Positions 55,518 through 63,389 of a stretch of 64,000 nucleotides of DNA are shown piece by piece. The position numbers and the translations under genes are program-made. The stretch is from Lachnospiraceae bacterium. GTDB taxonomy: Bacteria > Bacillota > Clostridia > Lachnospirales > Lachnospiraceae. The notes under the pieces are model-generated. The model saw nothing but the letters and a program-made list of their open reading frames with translations, was not told the DNA's origin and searched no databases. The stretch spans positions 42,627-106,626 of the forward strand of contig JAFLTE010000010.1 of assembly GCA_022510565.1 (NCBI GenBank), in the 5' to 3' direction. Numbering within the stretch: position 1 is the stretch's first letter; every line of letters starts with the position of its first letter.

Positions 55518-56885
55518 TTACTCGCTGTACTTTATCATACCTTCAACCAGTTCAGGACATACAATCCGGCACTGTGCTCTGTCAAAAATACCGAACCTCT
55601 CTCCATCACCCGCAAAAATGTTGTTATCCCACCAGCAACAAGTAATACCTCTCGCACGAGCCGCCGCAATATAGTAGGTTGCAAAATCTGTCCTCGCCTG
55701 TATATTACCATTTTTGTCTCTTGCACCGAATTCATCCATCAGCACGCCGGTACCGTTCTTCACATATTTCTCATACAAGGTATCCAACATGCTGTTGATT
55801 TCAGAAATGCTTGATGCACTGTCCTTGCTCCACTGGTCAGTACTGCCGCTCTCACCCGGTGCCTGCAGTGCAAAATTGTACGGTGTATAGCCATGTACTT
55901 CCACCAGAATCTTATTCAGATTTCCCTCCGTATCCTGGGGCAACACAAAATACTCGTTGGTGGCTCCCATCAGAGAAGCATCATATCCCGGTACAAGCAG
56001 ATAGCGGTTGGCATTGTTACCGCCGGAGGCACGCACCGTATCTACAAACAACTGGTTTAATTCGTTAATGCACTGTACCGCTTCCACACAATCCTGATTA
56101 TTGAGGTCAATCCACCACTCGTAGTCAGTGCCTACCAACCGAGGCTCATTCAACGCTTCCATTATCAAGTGTTCGTCATAATCCGCAAAACGCTCCGCAA
56201 CCTGAGTCCAAATTGCTTTGACATATGCTTTGGACTGCTCCATATACTCCTGTGAAGGATACATATATTTAGTAGAATTGTCATGGTGGATATTAATAAT
56301 AACATACATATCATTATCCATCGCATAATCTACTACTTCCTGAACACGGTTTAACCATGCTTCACTGATGGTGTAGCTGCCATCATCCGACACATGATTG
56401 TGCCACGATACCGGCATACGTATCGTCTCAAAACCTGCTGCCTTGATCGCATCAATCATCTCCTTGGTCGTCTTTACTCCGCACCAATACGATTCATAAG
56501 ACATCTCATCCGCTCTGTTGTCATCCGAATATGCATCAAAAGTATTGCCAAGATTCCATCCGATTTTCATATTCTCCACAAACTCAATTGCCGTAGTGTC
56601 AACTCCTTCATCCACTGTACGCTTTTCCATATTCAGCTCTAACACGGTGATTTCCCCTGTTCCATCTTCTGTTTGTTCTGTATCGTTCGGCTCTGCATCG
56701 GCCTGCTCCGCCTCCGGCTCTTCAACAGTCTCCTGCTGAGTGTCGGTCTGCTCTGTGTCTTCCGCAGCTGCTTCTTCGCCGGAATCAACCGCCGGCGCTT
56801 CATTACTATCATCTGTCGCACCGCAGCCTACACCTGTAAGCATCATAGCTCCTATCAAAACCAATGCCATAATCCTCTTGTTCAT
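55518..56885 (-). CDS. GH5 cellulase/endoglucanase lipoprotein
   Basis: This 455-residue protein has a signal peptide ending in a lipobox-like GVGC (Cys21), an acidic Glu/Asp/Thr/Gln linker (25-80), and a GH5 TIM barrel. IGWNLGNTFDAY starts the barrel, IRMPVSWHNH and INIHHDN follow, with acid/base E247 in MEALNEPR and nucleophile E385 in LMDEFGARD. The fold and motifs are those of GH5 endoglucanases or xyloglucanases; subfamily 4 is likely. It is surface-anchored and could start glucan breakdown for the intracellular GH74/GH31 set. The ATG follows AAAGGAG. Confidence 0.92.
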   Translation of the reverse strand: MNKRIMALVLIGAMMLTGVGCGATDDSNEAPAVDSGEEAAAEDTEQTDTQQETVEEPEAEQADAEPNDTEQTEDGTGEITVLELNMEKRTVDEGVDTTAIEFVENMKIGWNLGNTFDAYSDDNRADEMSYESYWCGVKTTKEMIDAIKAAGFETIRMPVSWHNHVSDDGSYTISEAWLNRVQEVVDYAMDNDMYVIINIHHDNSTKYMYPSQEYMEQSKAYVKAIWTQVAERFADYDEHLIMEALNEPRLVGTDYEWWIDLNNQDCVEAVQCINELNQLFVDTVRASGGNNANRYLLVPGYDASLMGATNEYFVLPQDTEGNLNKILVEVHGYTPYNFALQAPGESGSTDQWSKDSASSISEINSMLDTLYEKYVKNGTGVLMDEFGARDKNGNIQARTDFATYYIAAARARGITCCWWDNNIFAGDGERFGIFDRAQCRIVCPELVEGMIKYSE

Positions 56886-56988
56886 CGTCTGCTCCTTTCC
56901 GTAAAAGCAATATACGTATATTTTACTGTATAATAGGCGCAAACCGCAATACATAAGACAATATTTCTTGTATTTTTATTGCCCGCTG

Positions 56989-57090
56989 CTATTCATCCAT
57001 ATAATCTGCATAGTCATTCTCGCTTGCGAACAATATATACACTCCATTGACATATCCCATATAACCGCTCTCCACTGTGTATCCTTTCAT
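56989..57090 (-). CDS. Small 33-residue protein, unknown function
   Basis: An ATG at 57090 preceded by AAAGGAGATAAGAAT opens a 33-codon frame ending in TAG at 56989. The product (MKGYTVESGYMGYVNGVYIL then FASENDYADYMDE) is tyrosine- and acid-rich, with no membrane helix. I recall similar short tyrosine-rich proteins in Lachnospiraceae but cannot verify that here. The strong ribosome site and protein-like composition support it. The ribosome site is inside a perfect 11-bp hairpin (57091-57141). Confidence 0.7.
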   Translation of the reverse strand: MKGYTVESGYMGYVNGVYILFASENDYADYMDE

Positions 57091-57141
57091 ATTCTTATCT
57101 CCTTTCACATTACTGTCGAACTGTTGTTCTGAGATAAGAAT
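57091..57141 (-). promoter_or_regulatory. Hairpin covering the ribosome site of the 33-residue protein
   Basis: On the minus strand ATTCTTATCTC (57131-57141) pairs perfectly with GAGATAAGAAT (57091-57101), which contains most of the GGAG ribosome site and ends at the base before the ATG. Loop is 29 bases. It could limit translation until melted or bound. Confidence 0.55.
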
Positions 57142-57143
57142 AC

Positions 57144-57173
57144 AAAAAATAGAGTCCGATATTACGGACTCTA
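57144..57173 (-). terminator. Terminator of the cysteine desulfurase gene
   Basis: TAGAGTCCG pairs with CGGACTCTA (9 bp, 6-base loop) and TTTTTT follows on the minus strand, just after the stop of the NifS-type gene. Confidence 0.85.
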
Positions 57174-57182
57174 TAAATTTAT

Positions 57183-58325
57183 TTAAATTCGATGTTCTCT
57201 GATTCTTCCAACAATCTGTTTCAGTTCCTCCACAACAATATCCATCTCTTCTCTGGTATTGTCTTCCCCCAAAGTCAGACGCAGAGAACCACGTGCTAAT
57301 TCCGAAGACACACCGAGTGCCAGAAGTACATGGGAAGGATCAAGTGCCCCCGTGGTACACGCAGAGCCACTGGACGCACAGATTCCCTGCATATCCAACA
57401 TGATCAGCACGGACTCTCCCTCCACAGCCGCAAAACTGACATTTACATTGCCGGGAAGCCGTTTTACAGGATGTCCGTTGAGCCTTGTATCGGGGATCTC
57501 CTGCAGGATGCGCCCAATCAAATAGTCGCGCAGCTCTGTTTCCATTTTTGTCTTTTCTTCCATAATGCGATAGGCACGCTTCACCGCAGCTTCCAGCCCG
57601 ACGATTCCGGCAACATTCTCCGTTCCGGCGCGTCTGCCCCGCTCCTGCTGACCTCCATGCATAAAAGAACGCATCTTAATATTTCTCTTAATATAAAGAA
57701 AACCTATGCCCTTCGGTCCGTTGAACTTATGACCGCTGGCTGAGAGCATATCAATATGACAGTCCTCCGCATCAATGGGAAGCTGCCCGTAAACTTGTAC
57801 CGCGTCGGTATGAAACAATATACCGTGGGAAGCCGCAATCTCCCCAATTTCCTTAATAGGCTGGAGCGTGCCAATCTCATTATTCGCATACATGACGGAT
57901 ATCAGTATGGTGTCAGGTCGAATTGCTTTTTTAAGCTGCTCTGTATCGAGCAATCCATCCTCGTCCACATCCAGATAGGTAATTTCGGCTCCCTGCTTTT
58001 CCAAATATTCGCATGTATGCAGAACTGCATGATGCTCAATCTTCGTCGTTATAATGTGGTTTCCCTTGTCGCGACATGCCTCATAAGTCGCCTTAATCGC
58101 CCAGTTGTCGGACTCGGTTCCGCCCGACGTGAAATAAATTTCATTGGGTTGAACGTGAAGTGTCGCCGCTATCGTCTCCTTCGCCCGGATAACTGCCTTT
58201 TTGCTCTCTGTTCCCAGTCTGTAAATACTTCCTGCATTCCCGTAATATTCTGTAAAATACGGCAGCATAGCCTCTACGACTTCAGGCGCGGTCTTAGTCG
58301 TCGCCGCGTGATCCAAGTAAATCAT
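57183..58325 (-). CDS. Cysteine desulfurase, NifS type
   Basis: This 380-residue PLP enzyme takes sulfur from cysteine for Fe-S clusters or thio-modification. It has MIYLDHAATTK at the start, FTSGGTESDNWAI, HTDAVQVYGQLP, the PLP lysine in LSASGHKFNGPKG, and the sulfur-accepting cysteine in CASSGSACTTG. The short cysteine loop marks class I (NifS/IscS). No iscU, nifU or thiI is adjacent. It starts 11 bases after the mfd stop; both are on the minus strand, so it may be co-transcribed with pth and mfd. Confidence 0.94.
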   Translation of the reverse strand: MIYLDHAATTKTAPEVVEAMLPYFTEYYGNAGSIYRLGTESKKAVIRAKETIAATLHVQPNEIYFTSGGTESDNWAIKATYEACRDKGNHIITTKIEHHAVLHTCEYLEKQGAEITYLDVDEDGLLDTEQLKKAIRPDTILISVMYANNEIGTLQPIKEIGEIAASHGILFHTDAVQVYGQLPIDAEDCHIDMLSASGHKFNGPKGIGFLYIKRNIKMRSFMHGGQQERGRRAGTENVAGIVGLEAAVKRAYRIMEEKTKMETELRDYLIGRILQEIPDTRLNGHPVKRLPGNVNVSFAAVEGESVLIMLDMQGICASSGSACTTGALDPSHVLLALGVSSELARGSLRLTLGEDNTREEMDIVVEELKQIVGRIREHRI

Positions 58326-58336
58326 AATATACTCTC

Positions 58337-61300
58337 CTACTCCAACAGCAGCTCTGTCATATCCCTAAGCGCCGTCTCAGTCAGTGACAAAAGCATCTCT
58401 TCATCTTTCTCAATCACACCGCACTTCCTGTAGCGCAGTCTAAACGCGGGCGTTCCTTTCGCATCAAAATGCATCCTGCCCTCGTATGTCTGCAAAAGCT
58501 GTGGAATATTTTCCACCTTGATAGGTGCATCCGTCCGCATCAGAAATTGGATTGTCTCGTTCTTGCCTTTTACTTCAGGCATATACAATCTGTGTGCATG
58601 GGAACGAATCAATGCAATACGCAGAAGATTCTCCGCCGATTTCGGTATCTCACCGAAGCGGTCCAGCAGCTCCTCGCGCATGTCATCGCATTCCTTCTCA
58701 TTCTCAATCCCCGCAATGCGCTTATATATGTCAAGTTTCTGTACCTCATTGACGATATACGAGGGCGGAATATATGCATCCGCGTCCAAGTCGATGCTGG
58801 TGTTAAAATCTTCTATAGTAGAAATGCCTTTGAGATTCTTCACCGCCTCGTTTAACATCTTGCAGTACAGATCGTAGCCTACTGCCTGCATATGTCCGTG
58901 CTGTCTTGCTCCCAACAGATTTCCTGCACCGCGGATTTCCAAATCTCGCATGGCAATCTTAAATCCACTGCCTAAATCGGTAAACTCTTTAATCGCCTCT
59001 AATCTCTTCTCCGCCACTTCCTTGAGCATCTTATCCCTTTTATACATCAGGAAAGCATATGCTGTGCGGTTCGAACGTCCCACGCGCCCTCTAAGCTGAT
59101 ACAACTGGGATAAGCCCATCTGGTCGGAATCGTGAATAATCATCGTATTGACGTTGGAGATGTCCAGACCTGTCTCTATAATTGTGGTGGAAACAAGCAC
59201 ATCAATCTCCCCATCAATGAAATCGTACATGATGCGCTCCAGCTCGCTCTCTTTCATCTGCCCGTGAGCAAAAGCCACGTTCGCCTCCGGTACTAATTTC
59301 TGAATAGCTGCCGAGACATCCGCTATATTGTTGACCCTGTTATAGACATAGTATACCTGTCCTTCTCTGGACAACTCCCTGACAATCGCCTCCCGCACCA
59401 GTTCTTCATTGTATTCGCACACAAAAGTCTGAATCGGCTGTCTGTCGCCCGGCGCCTCTTCAAGCACACTCATATCACGTATACCAATCAGACTCATATG
59501 CAGTGTTCTCGGAATCGGTGTTGCAGTTAGCGTCAGCACGTCCACATTCTCTTTCATCTTCTTGATTTTCTCTTTGTGTGCCACACCGAAGCGTTGCTCC
59601 TCGTCGATAATCAGAAGTCCTAAATCCTTATACTGCACATCCGCAGACAGAACACGGTGAGTACCTATGACAATATCCACCATACCTTTTCGCAAATCCG
59701 CCACTGTCTTTTTCTGTTCGGCTGTGGTGCGGAATCGGGACAACAAATCAACGCGCACCGGAAAATCTTTCATTCGTTGGACGAAAGTATTATAGTGCTG
59801 CTGAGCCAAAATCGTGGTGGGTACCAGATACACCACCTGTTTTCCCTCCTGCACCGCCTTGAAAGCTGCCCGAAGAGCAACTTCCGTCTTGCCGTATCCC
59901 ACGTCGCCGCAAATCAGACGATCCATGATTTTGCTGCTCTCCATATCCGCCTTGGTTGCAGCGATAGCGCTAACCTGATCTTCTGTCTCCTCAAAGGGAA
60001 ACATTTCCTCGAATTCTCTCTGCCAAACAGTGTCGGCTCCGTATGCAAAACCCTGACTCTGCTGTCTTACCGCATAAAGCTGTACCAAATCCTGCGCCAC
60101 CTCATCCACGGCAGTGCGCACTTTAGACTTAGTCTTGTTCCATTCTTGGGTACCCAGTTTATTCAGTTTCGGCTTGCTGCCCGACTCGGCGGAAGCATAT
60201 TTCTGAATCACATCAAGTCCGGTGGCCAGCACATAGAGAATGCCGCCGTCCCGATAAGATATTTTCATATAGTCCTTGACGATTCTTTCTACTTCCACCT
60301 TCTCTATACCCTGATAGATTCCTAAACCGTGGCTTTCATGCACCACGTAGTCACCCACCTTGAGCTCGTTGAAGTCATTGATTTTCTGACCCTGATAGAT
60401 TTTTTTCTTCTTCTTTTTCTTCTTCTCCGCACCGAAGATATCACTCTCCGATATAACAATAAACTTAATCAGCGGATACTCGAATCCCTTGAGCACCCTG
60501 CCGTAGTATGTCATAACCTCCCCCGGCTGCACTTCCCGCAAGGGATCTTCCGTGTAAAAAGCACTGATATCCTGATCCCGCAAGTCCTCCGCAAGACGTT
60601 TCGCCCTTGTGCGGGAACCTGAAAGCAACAGGATGCGATATCCCTTCCTCTTGTAATTACCCAAATCTTTGACTAACGCTTCGAAGCTGTTATTGTAGGA
60701 AGACAAACTTCTCGTCTGGATATCAAATTTCCTGTCCGGTTTAAAAAAAGGATTCTTACCGTCCATCATGGATAATGTCACTACTCTGCCGCGGGTAAGC
60801 CTTGCCGCCGTCTCCTCCGCACTGTAGAGAATATCCATCTGTCCCGGCAGAATATAGCCCTTCTCCACGCGGTGCATCATGCTCTCACGGAATTCCAACT
60901 CAATGGCAGATGCATGCTCCTTGACACGCAGCGGTTCCTCAATGAAAATACAGCTCCGGCTGCACTCAAAGCAGTCACAGAAGGTAGCAAGCTCCGGATA
61001 AAAATACTTTACATAGCTCTCCAAATTCACCGCATTGCGCGACAAGCCCAACTCCAATAATTGTTCCGCAAGTTCTCTGACCTGCGTCTCTATACGGTGC
61101 GCTTCTTCGGTCTTTCTCTCCTTACGAAGTTTCGCTGCATGGGTTTTACACTCAGCCTGTATTTTTTTAATACCGCTCTGCAACTCATCTTCCGATAAAA
61201 TTAGTTCTGTAGCAGGATAAATCGTAATCGACTCCAGCTTCTCGATGGAGCGCTGGCTGAGAATATCAAAACTTCTGATGGACTCCACATCTTCTCCCCA

Positions 61301-61879
61301 CAGCTCGATACGATATGGGTTCTCCTCCGTCAAATCGAAAATATCAACAATGCCGCCGCGGATACTGAACTGTCCAGGCGCTTCCACCTGATAGTTTTTC
61401 TCGTAACCTAACTCTACAAGGCTGGCGGCCAATTCGCCCTCTTCTATATGGCTCTGTTTATCGATATGAATCACATGTTTTTCCCATGCGCTTATGGGTG
61501 TCTGAGGTGCCATTAAGGCATCATATGTGGTAATTACAGTGGCAGGCTTTTTCTCCATCAGCCTTCTCATGCATCGAATTCTCTCCATCGTCAACTGATT
61601 ACCATGAATATCCGCCTGAAAAAAAATCAAGTCCTTTGCAGGATACAGCATGACATTTCTGTCATAAAATTTGTAATCCTCATACAATTCTTTTGCCCGA
61701 AGATCGCTGAAAGTTACAATAATTTTATACCGAAATCCCTCGCCGAGTCCGTAAATCATATGCAGCTTTTGGGAATCTACACATCCGCTGAGCGCTACCG
61801 ATGCAGATTCCTTCACAAGCATCTTTTTAATCTCTTCATATTCTCCCAATTCTTCCAAGGGAGCCAGTAAAGCCCTCAC
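58337..61879 (-). CDS. mfd: Transcription-repair coupling factor Mfd
   Basis: This 1180-residue ATPase removes stalled RNA polymerase and recruits UvrA. It has an N-terminal UvrB-like module (about 1-400), an RNA-polymerase-interacting (CarD-like) domain beginning at KVGDYVVHESHGLGIYQG, a DEAD/helicase core with Walker A ICGDVGYGKTEVALRAA, motif IDEEQRFGV, and a helicase C region with a C-terminal TRCF domain. It starts at a GTG behind GGAGG, three bases past the pth stop. A run of eight lysines lies between the UvrB-like and RNA-polymerase-interacting domains. Confidence 0.96.
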   Translation of the reverse strand: MRALLAPLEELGEYEEIKKMLVKESASVALSGCVDSQKLHMIYGLGEGFRYKIIVTFSDLRAKELYEDYKFYDRNVMLYPAKDLIFFQADIHGNQLTMERIRCMRRLMEKKPATVITTYDALMAPQTPISAWEKHVIHIDKQSHIEEGELAASLVELGYEKNYQVEAPGQFSIRGGIVDIFDLTEENPYRIELWGEDVESIRSFDILSQRSIEKLESITIYPATELILSEDELQSGIKKIQAECKTHAAKLRKERKTEEAHRIETQVRELAEQLLELGLSRNAVNLESYVKYFYPELATFCDCFECSRSCIFIEEPLRVKEHASAIELEFRESMMHRVEKGYILPGQMDILYSAEETAARLTRGRVVTLSMMDGKNPFFKPDRKFDIQTRSLSSYNNSFEALVKDLGNYKRKGYRILLLSGSRTRAKRLAEDLRDQDISAFYTEDPLREVQPGEVMTYYGRVLKGFEYPLIKFIVISESDIFGAEKKKKKKKKIYQGQKINDFNELKVGDYVVHESHGLGIYQGIEKVEVERIVKDYMKISYRDGGILYVLATGLDVIQKYASAESGSKPKLNKLGTQEWNKTKSKVRTAVDEVAQDLVQLYAVRQQSQGFAYGADTVWQREFEEMFPFEETEDQVSAIAATKADMESSKIMDRLICGDVGYGKTEVALRAAFKAVQEGKQVVYLVPTTILAQQHYNTFVQRMKDFPVRVDLLSRFRTTAEQKKTVADLRKGMVDIVIGTHRVLSADVQYKDLGLLIIDEEQRFGVAHKEKIKKMKENVDVLTLTATPIPRTLHMSLIGIRDMSVLEEAPGDRQPIQTFVCEYNEELVREAIVRELSREGQVYYVYNRVNNIADVSAAIQKLVPEANVAFAHGQMKESELERIMYDFIDGEIDVLVSTTIIETGLDISNVNTMIIHDSDQMGLSQLYQLRGRVGRSNRTAYAFLMYKRDKMLKEVAEKRLEAIKEFTDLGSGFKIAMRDLEIRGAGNLLGARQHGHMQAVGYDLYCKMLNEAVKNLKGISTIEDFNTSIDLDADAYIPPSYIVNEVQKLDIYKRIAGIENEKECDDMREELLDRFGEIPKSAENLLRIALIRSHAHRLYMPEVKGKNETIQFLMRTDAPIKVENIPQLLQTYEGRMHFDAKGTPAFRLRYRKCGVIEKDEEMLLSLTETALRDMTELLLE

Positions 61880-61881
61880 AT

Positions 61882-62466
61882 CTAACCTCCGCTCTGCTGA
61901 ATCTTCTTATTATATTGGTTCATTGCCGCGTCCGCACCATCGGTTATCATCATCTCGACTGCATCCGCCGCACGCTTAGCACTCTCATCCATGATTTCCC
62001 GCTCTTCCTTCGGGAAGTGCCCAAGCACATAATCCACCAGATCGTACCCCTGTGGTTTCTCTCCCACGCCCATTCTCACCCGGTGAAATTCATCATGTCC
62101 CAAATGCAGGATAATATTCTTAAGTCCGTTGTGTCCGCCCGCGCTTCCTCTCTTGCGAATCCGAATTTGTCCCACATCCAGACTGATGTCGTCCGAAATC
62201 ACAATCAGTTCGCTCTTGTCGTCCACCTTATAAAAGTCTATGACTTCTCTGACGCTTTCACCACTCAAATTCATATAGGTCTGCGGTTTGACGAGCACAA
62301 CTTTCTGTCCGCCCACAAAACCCTTACCAATCAGTGCTTTGTGCTTACGCTCGCCCACTGTAATATGATTCTTGTCGGCAATTGCATCTATGACATCGAA
62401 GCCGATGTTGTGTCTTGTATTCTGATATTGCCTGTCCGGGTTCCCCAGACCAACGATGATGTACAT
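61882..62466 (-). CDS. pth: Peptidyl-tRNA hydrolase
   Basis: This 194-residue enzyme frees tRNA from drop-off peptidyl-tRNA. It has IIVGLGNPDRQYQNTRHNIGF with the catalytic histidine, VLVKPQTYMNLSGESV, ISDDISLDVGQIRIRKRGSAGGHNGL and RVRMGVGEKP, all standard for bacterial Pth. I start at the ATG at 62466 behind AGAGG, seven codons inside the longer reading. mfd follows after three bases; a pth-mfd arrangement is common in Firmicutes. Confidence 0.96.
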   Translation of the reverse strand: MYIIVGLGNPDRQYQNTRHNIGFDVIDAIADKNHITVGERKHKALIGKGFVGGQKVVLVKPQTYMNLSGESVREVIDFYKVDDKSELIVISDDISLDVGQIRIRKRGSAGGHNGLKNIILHLGHDEFHRVRMGVGEKPQGYDLVDYVLGHFPKEEREIMDESAKRAADAVEMMITDGADAAMNQYNKKIQQSGG

Positions 62467-62553
62467 AGTTACCTCTTTTCCAAACACTGCCTTTTTAGTT
62501 TACGTCGAGTCTGCCGAGTTTGCCGTCAGGCATACTCATAGATATTACTCATA

Positions 62554-62588
62554 AGCAAGTTCACGTAAACGGGCTTGCTCGTTTTTTT
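62554..62588 (+). terminator. Plus-strand terminator without an upstream gene
   Basis: AGCAAGTTC pairs with GGGCTTGCT (9 bp, two G-U) and GTTTTTTT follows. No plus-strand gene lies upstream in the window that would use it. Confidence 0.65.
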
Positions 62589-62746
62589 ATTCTATCAATA
62601 TTTGAGGATTTCTACAAGAAATATTCTGCGAGAAAGGAATGTGTGCTCATAGATTGGAAAACAGTTTGAGTAAAGCAGGTTGTGTAAAATCTGCCTTATT
62701 TCAAAAACTTTTTCGAGTTGATACAAGATATTTAGGAACAGAAAAT

Positions 62747-62776
62747 TTGAAGCACAATGAAGGTTTATGTTATAAT
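62747..62776 (+). promoter_or_regulatory. Promoter of the SAP-domain gene, with overlapping direct repeat
   Basis: TTGAAG (62747-62752) and TATAAT (62771-62776) are 18 bases apart. AATTTGAAGCA is repeated at 62744-62754 and 62774-62784, 30 bases apart, which could be an operator pair. Confidence 0.6.
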
Positions 62777-62827
62777 TTGAAGCAACATACAAATCAAAAA
62801 TTGATGTGTAGTAGAAAAGAGGTATAT

Positions 62828-63331
62828 ATGAGTGAAAGACCTGTTTTAGATAGGAATTTAGATAGTAAAACATTTCGCGATTTCTATTATTTGAAAGAGG
62901 AACTAGTAAGCTTTTGCAAAGAAAATGGTATTCCTATTTCGGGTGGAAAAATTGAAATAGCAGATAGGATTGCTTATTTTCTGGATACAGGCAAAGTACT
63001 CTCTGCTCCAAGGGCAAGGAAAAAAGCAACAGCAATATCTACCATTAGTGAAGATACAAAAATTGAAGCAAACTTTGTTTGTTCGGAAAAACATAGAGCA
63101 TTTTTTAGAGAACATATTGGAAGTGGTTTTTCATTCAATGTAGCTTTTCAAAAATGGTTAAAAAACAATACAGGAAAAACTTATCGAGAAGCGCTTGCTG
63201 CTTATTATCAAATCCTTGAGGATAAGAAAAAAGGAAAATCTTTAGAGGAAGCAATTAAGTGTTGGAAATACAAAAAGCAATTACAAGGACATAATCGCTA
63301 TGAAAGAACAGATCTTATAGCAATAGAATGA
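62828..63331 (+). CDS. SAP-domain protein, DUF6434-like
   Basis: This 167-residue AT-rich gene starts at an ATG behind AAGAGG. The product begins with a SAP-type helix-extended-helix (LDSKTFRDFYYLKEELVSFC, then GISGGK-like and EIADRIAYFLDTG), which in other proteins binds DNA. The C-terminal domain includes SEKHRAFFREHIGSGFSFNV and KTYREALAAYYQILEDKK. I assign it to the DUF6434/SAP group from memory. Its base composition differs from the genes to the left, which suggests transfer. Function is unknown. Confidence 0.75.
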   Translation: MSERPVLDRNLDSKTFRDFYYLKEELVSFCKENGIPISGGKIEIADRIAYFLDTGKVLSAPRARKKATAISTISEDTKIEANFVCSEKHRAFFREHIGSGFSFNVAFQKWLKNNTGKTYREALAAYYQILEDKKKGKSLEEAIKCWKYKKQLQGHNRYERTDLIAIE

Positions 63332-63389
63332 GAATTTCTGATTTGTGTGAGAGTTAGACAGAGAAAAATGACATTTAGTGGGGTGCTTG

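Larger units (their letters stand above)
62467..62827. other. AT-rich junction between pth and the SAP-domain gene
   Basis: No gene is seen in this 361-base gap. It holds a plus-strand terminator at 62554-62588 that has no plus-strand gene before it, a change to AT-rich sequence near 62580, and the promoter at 62747-62776. This may be the edge of an inserted segment. Confidence 0.5.

Noticed and set aside
59657..60325. Plus-strand 222-codon open frame
   Set aside because: It lies opposite the conserved helicase core of mfd and has no motif.
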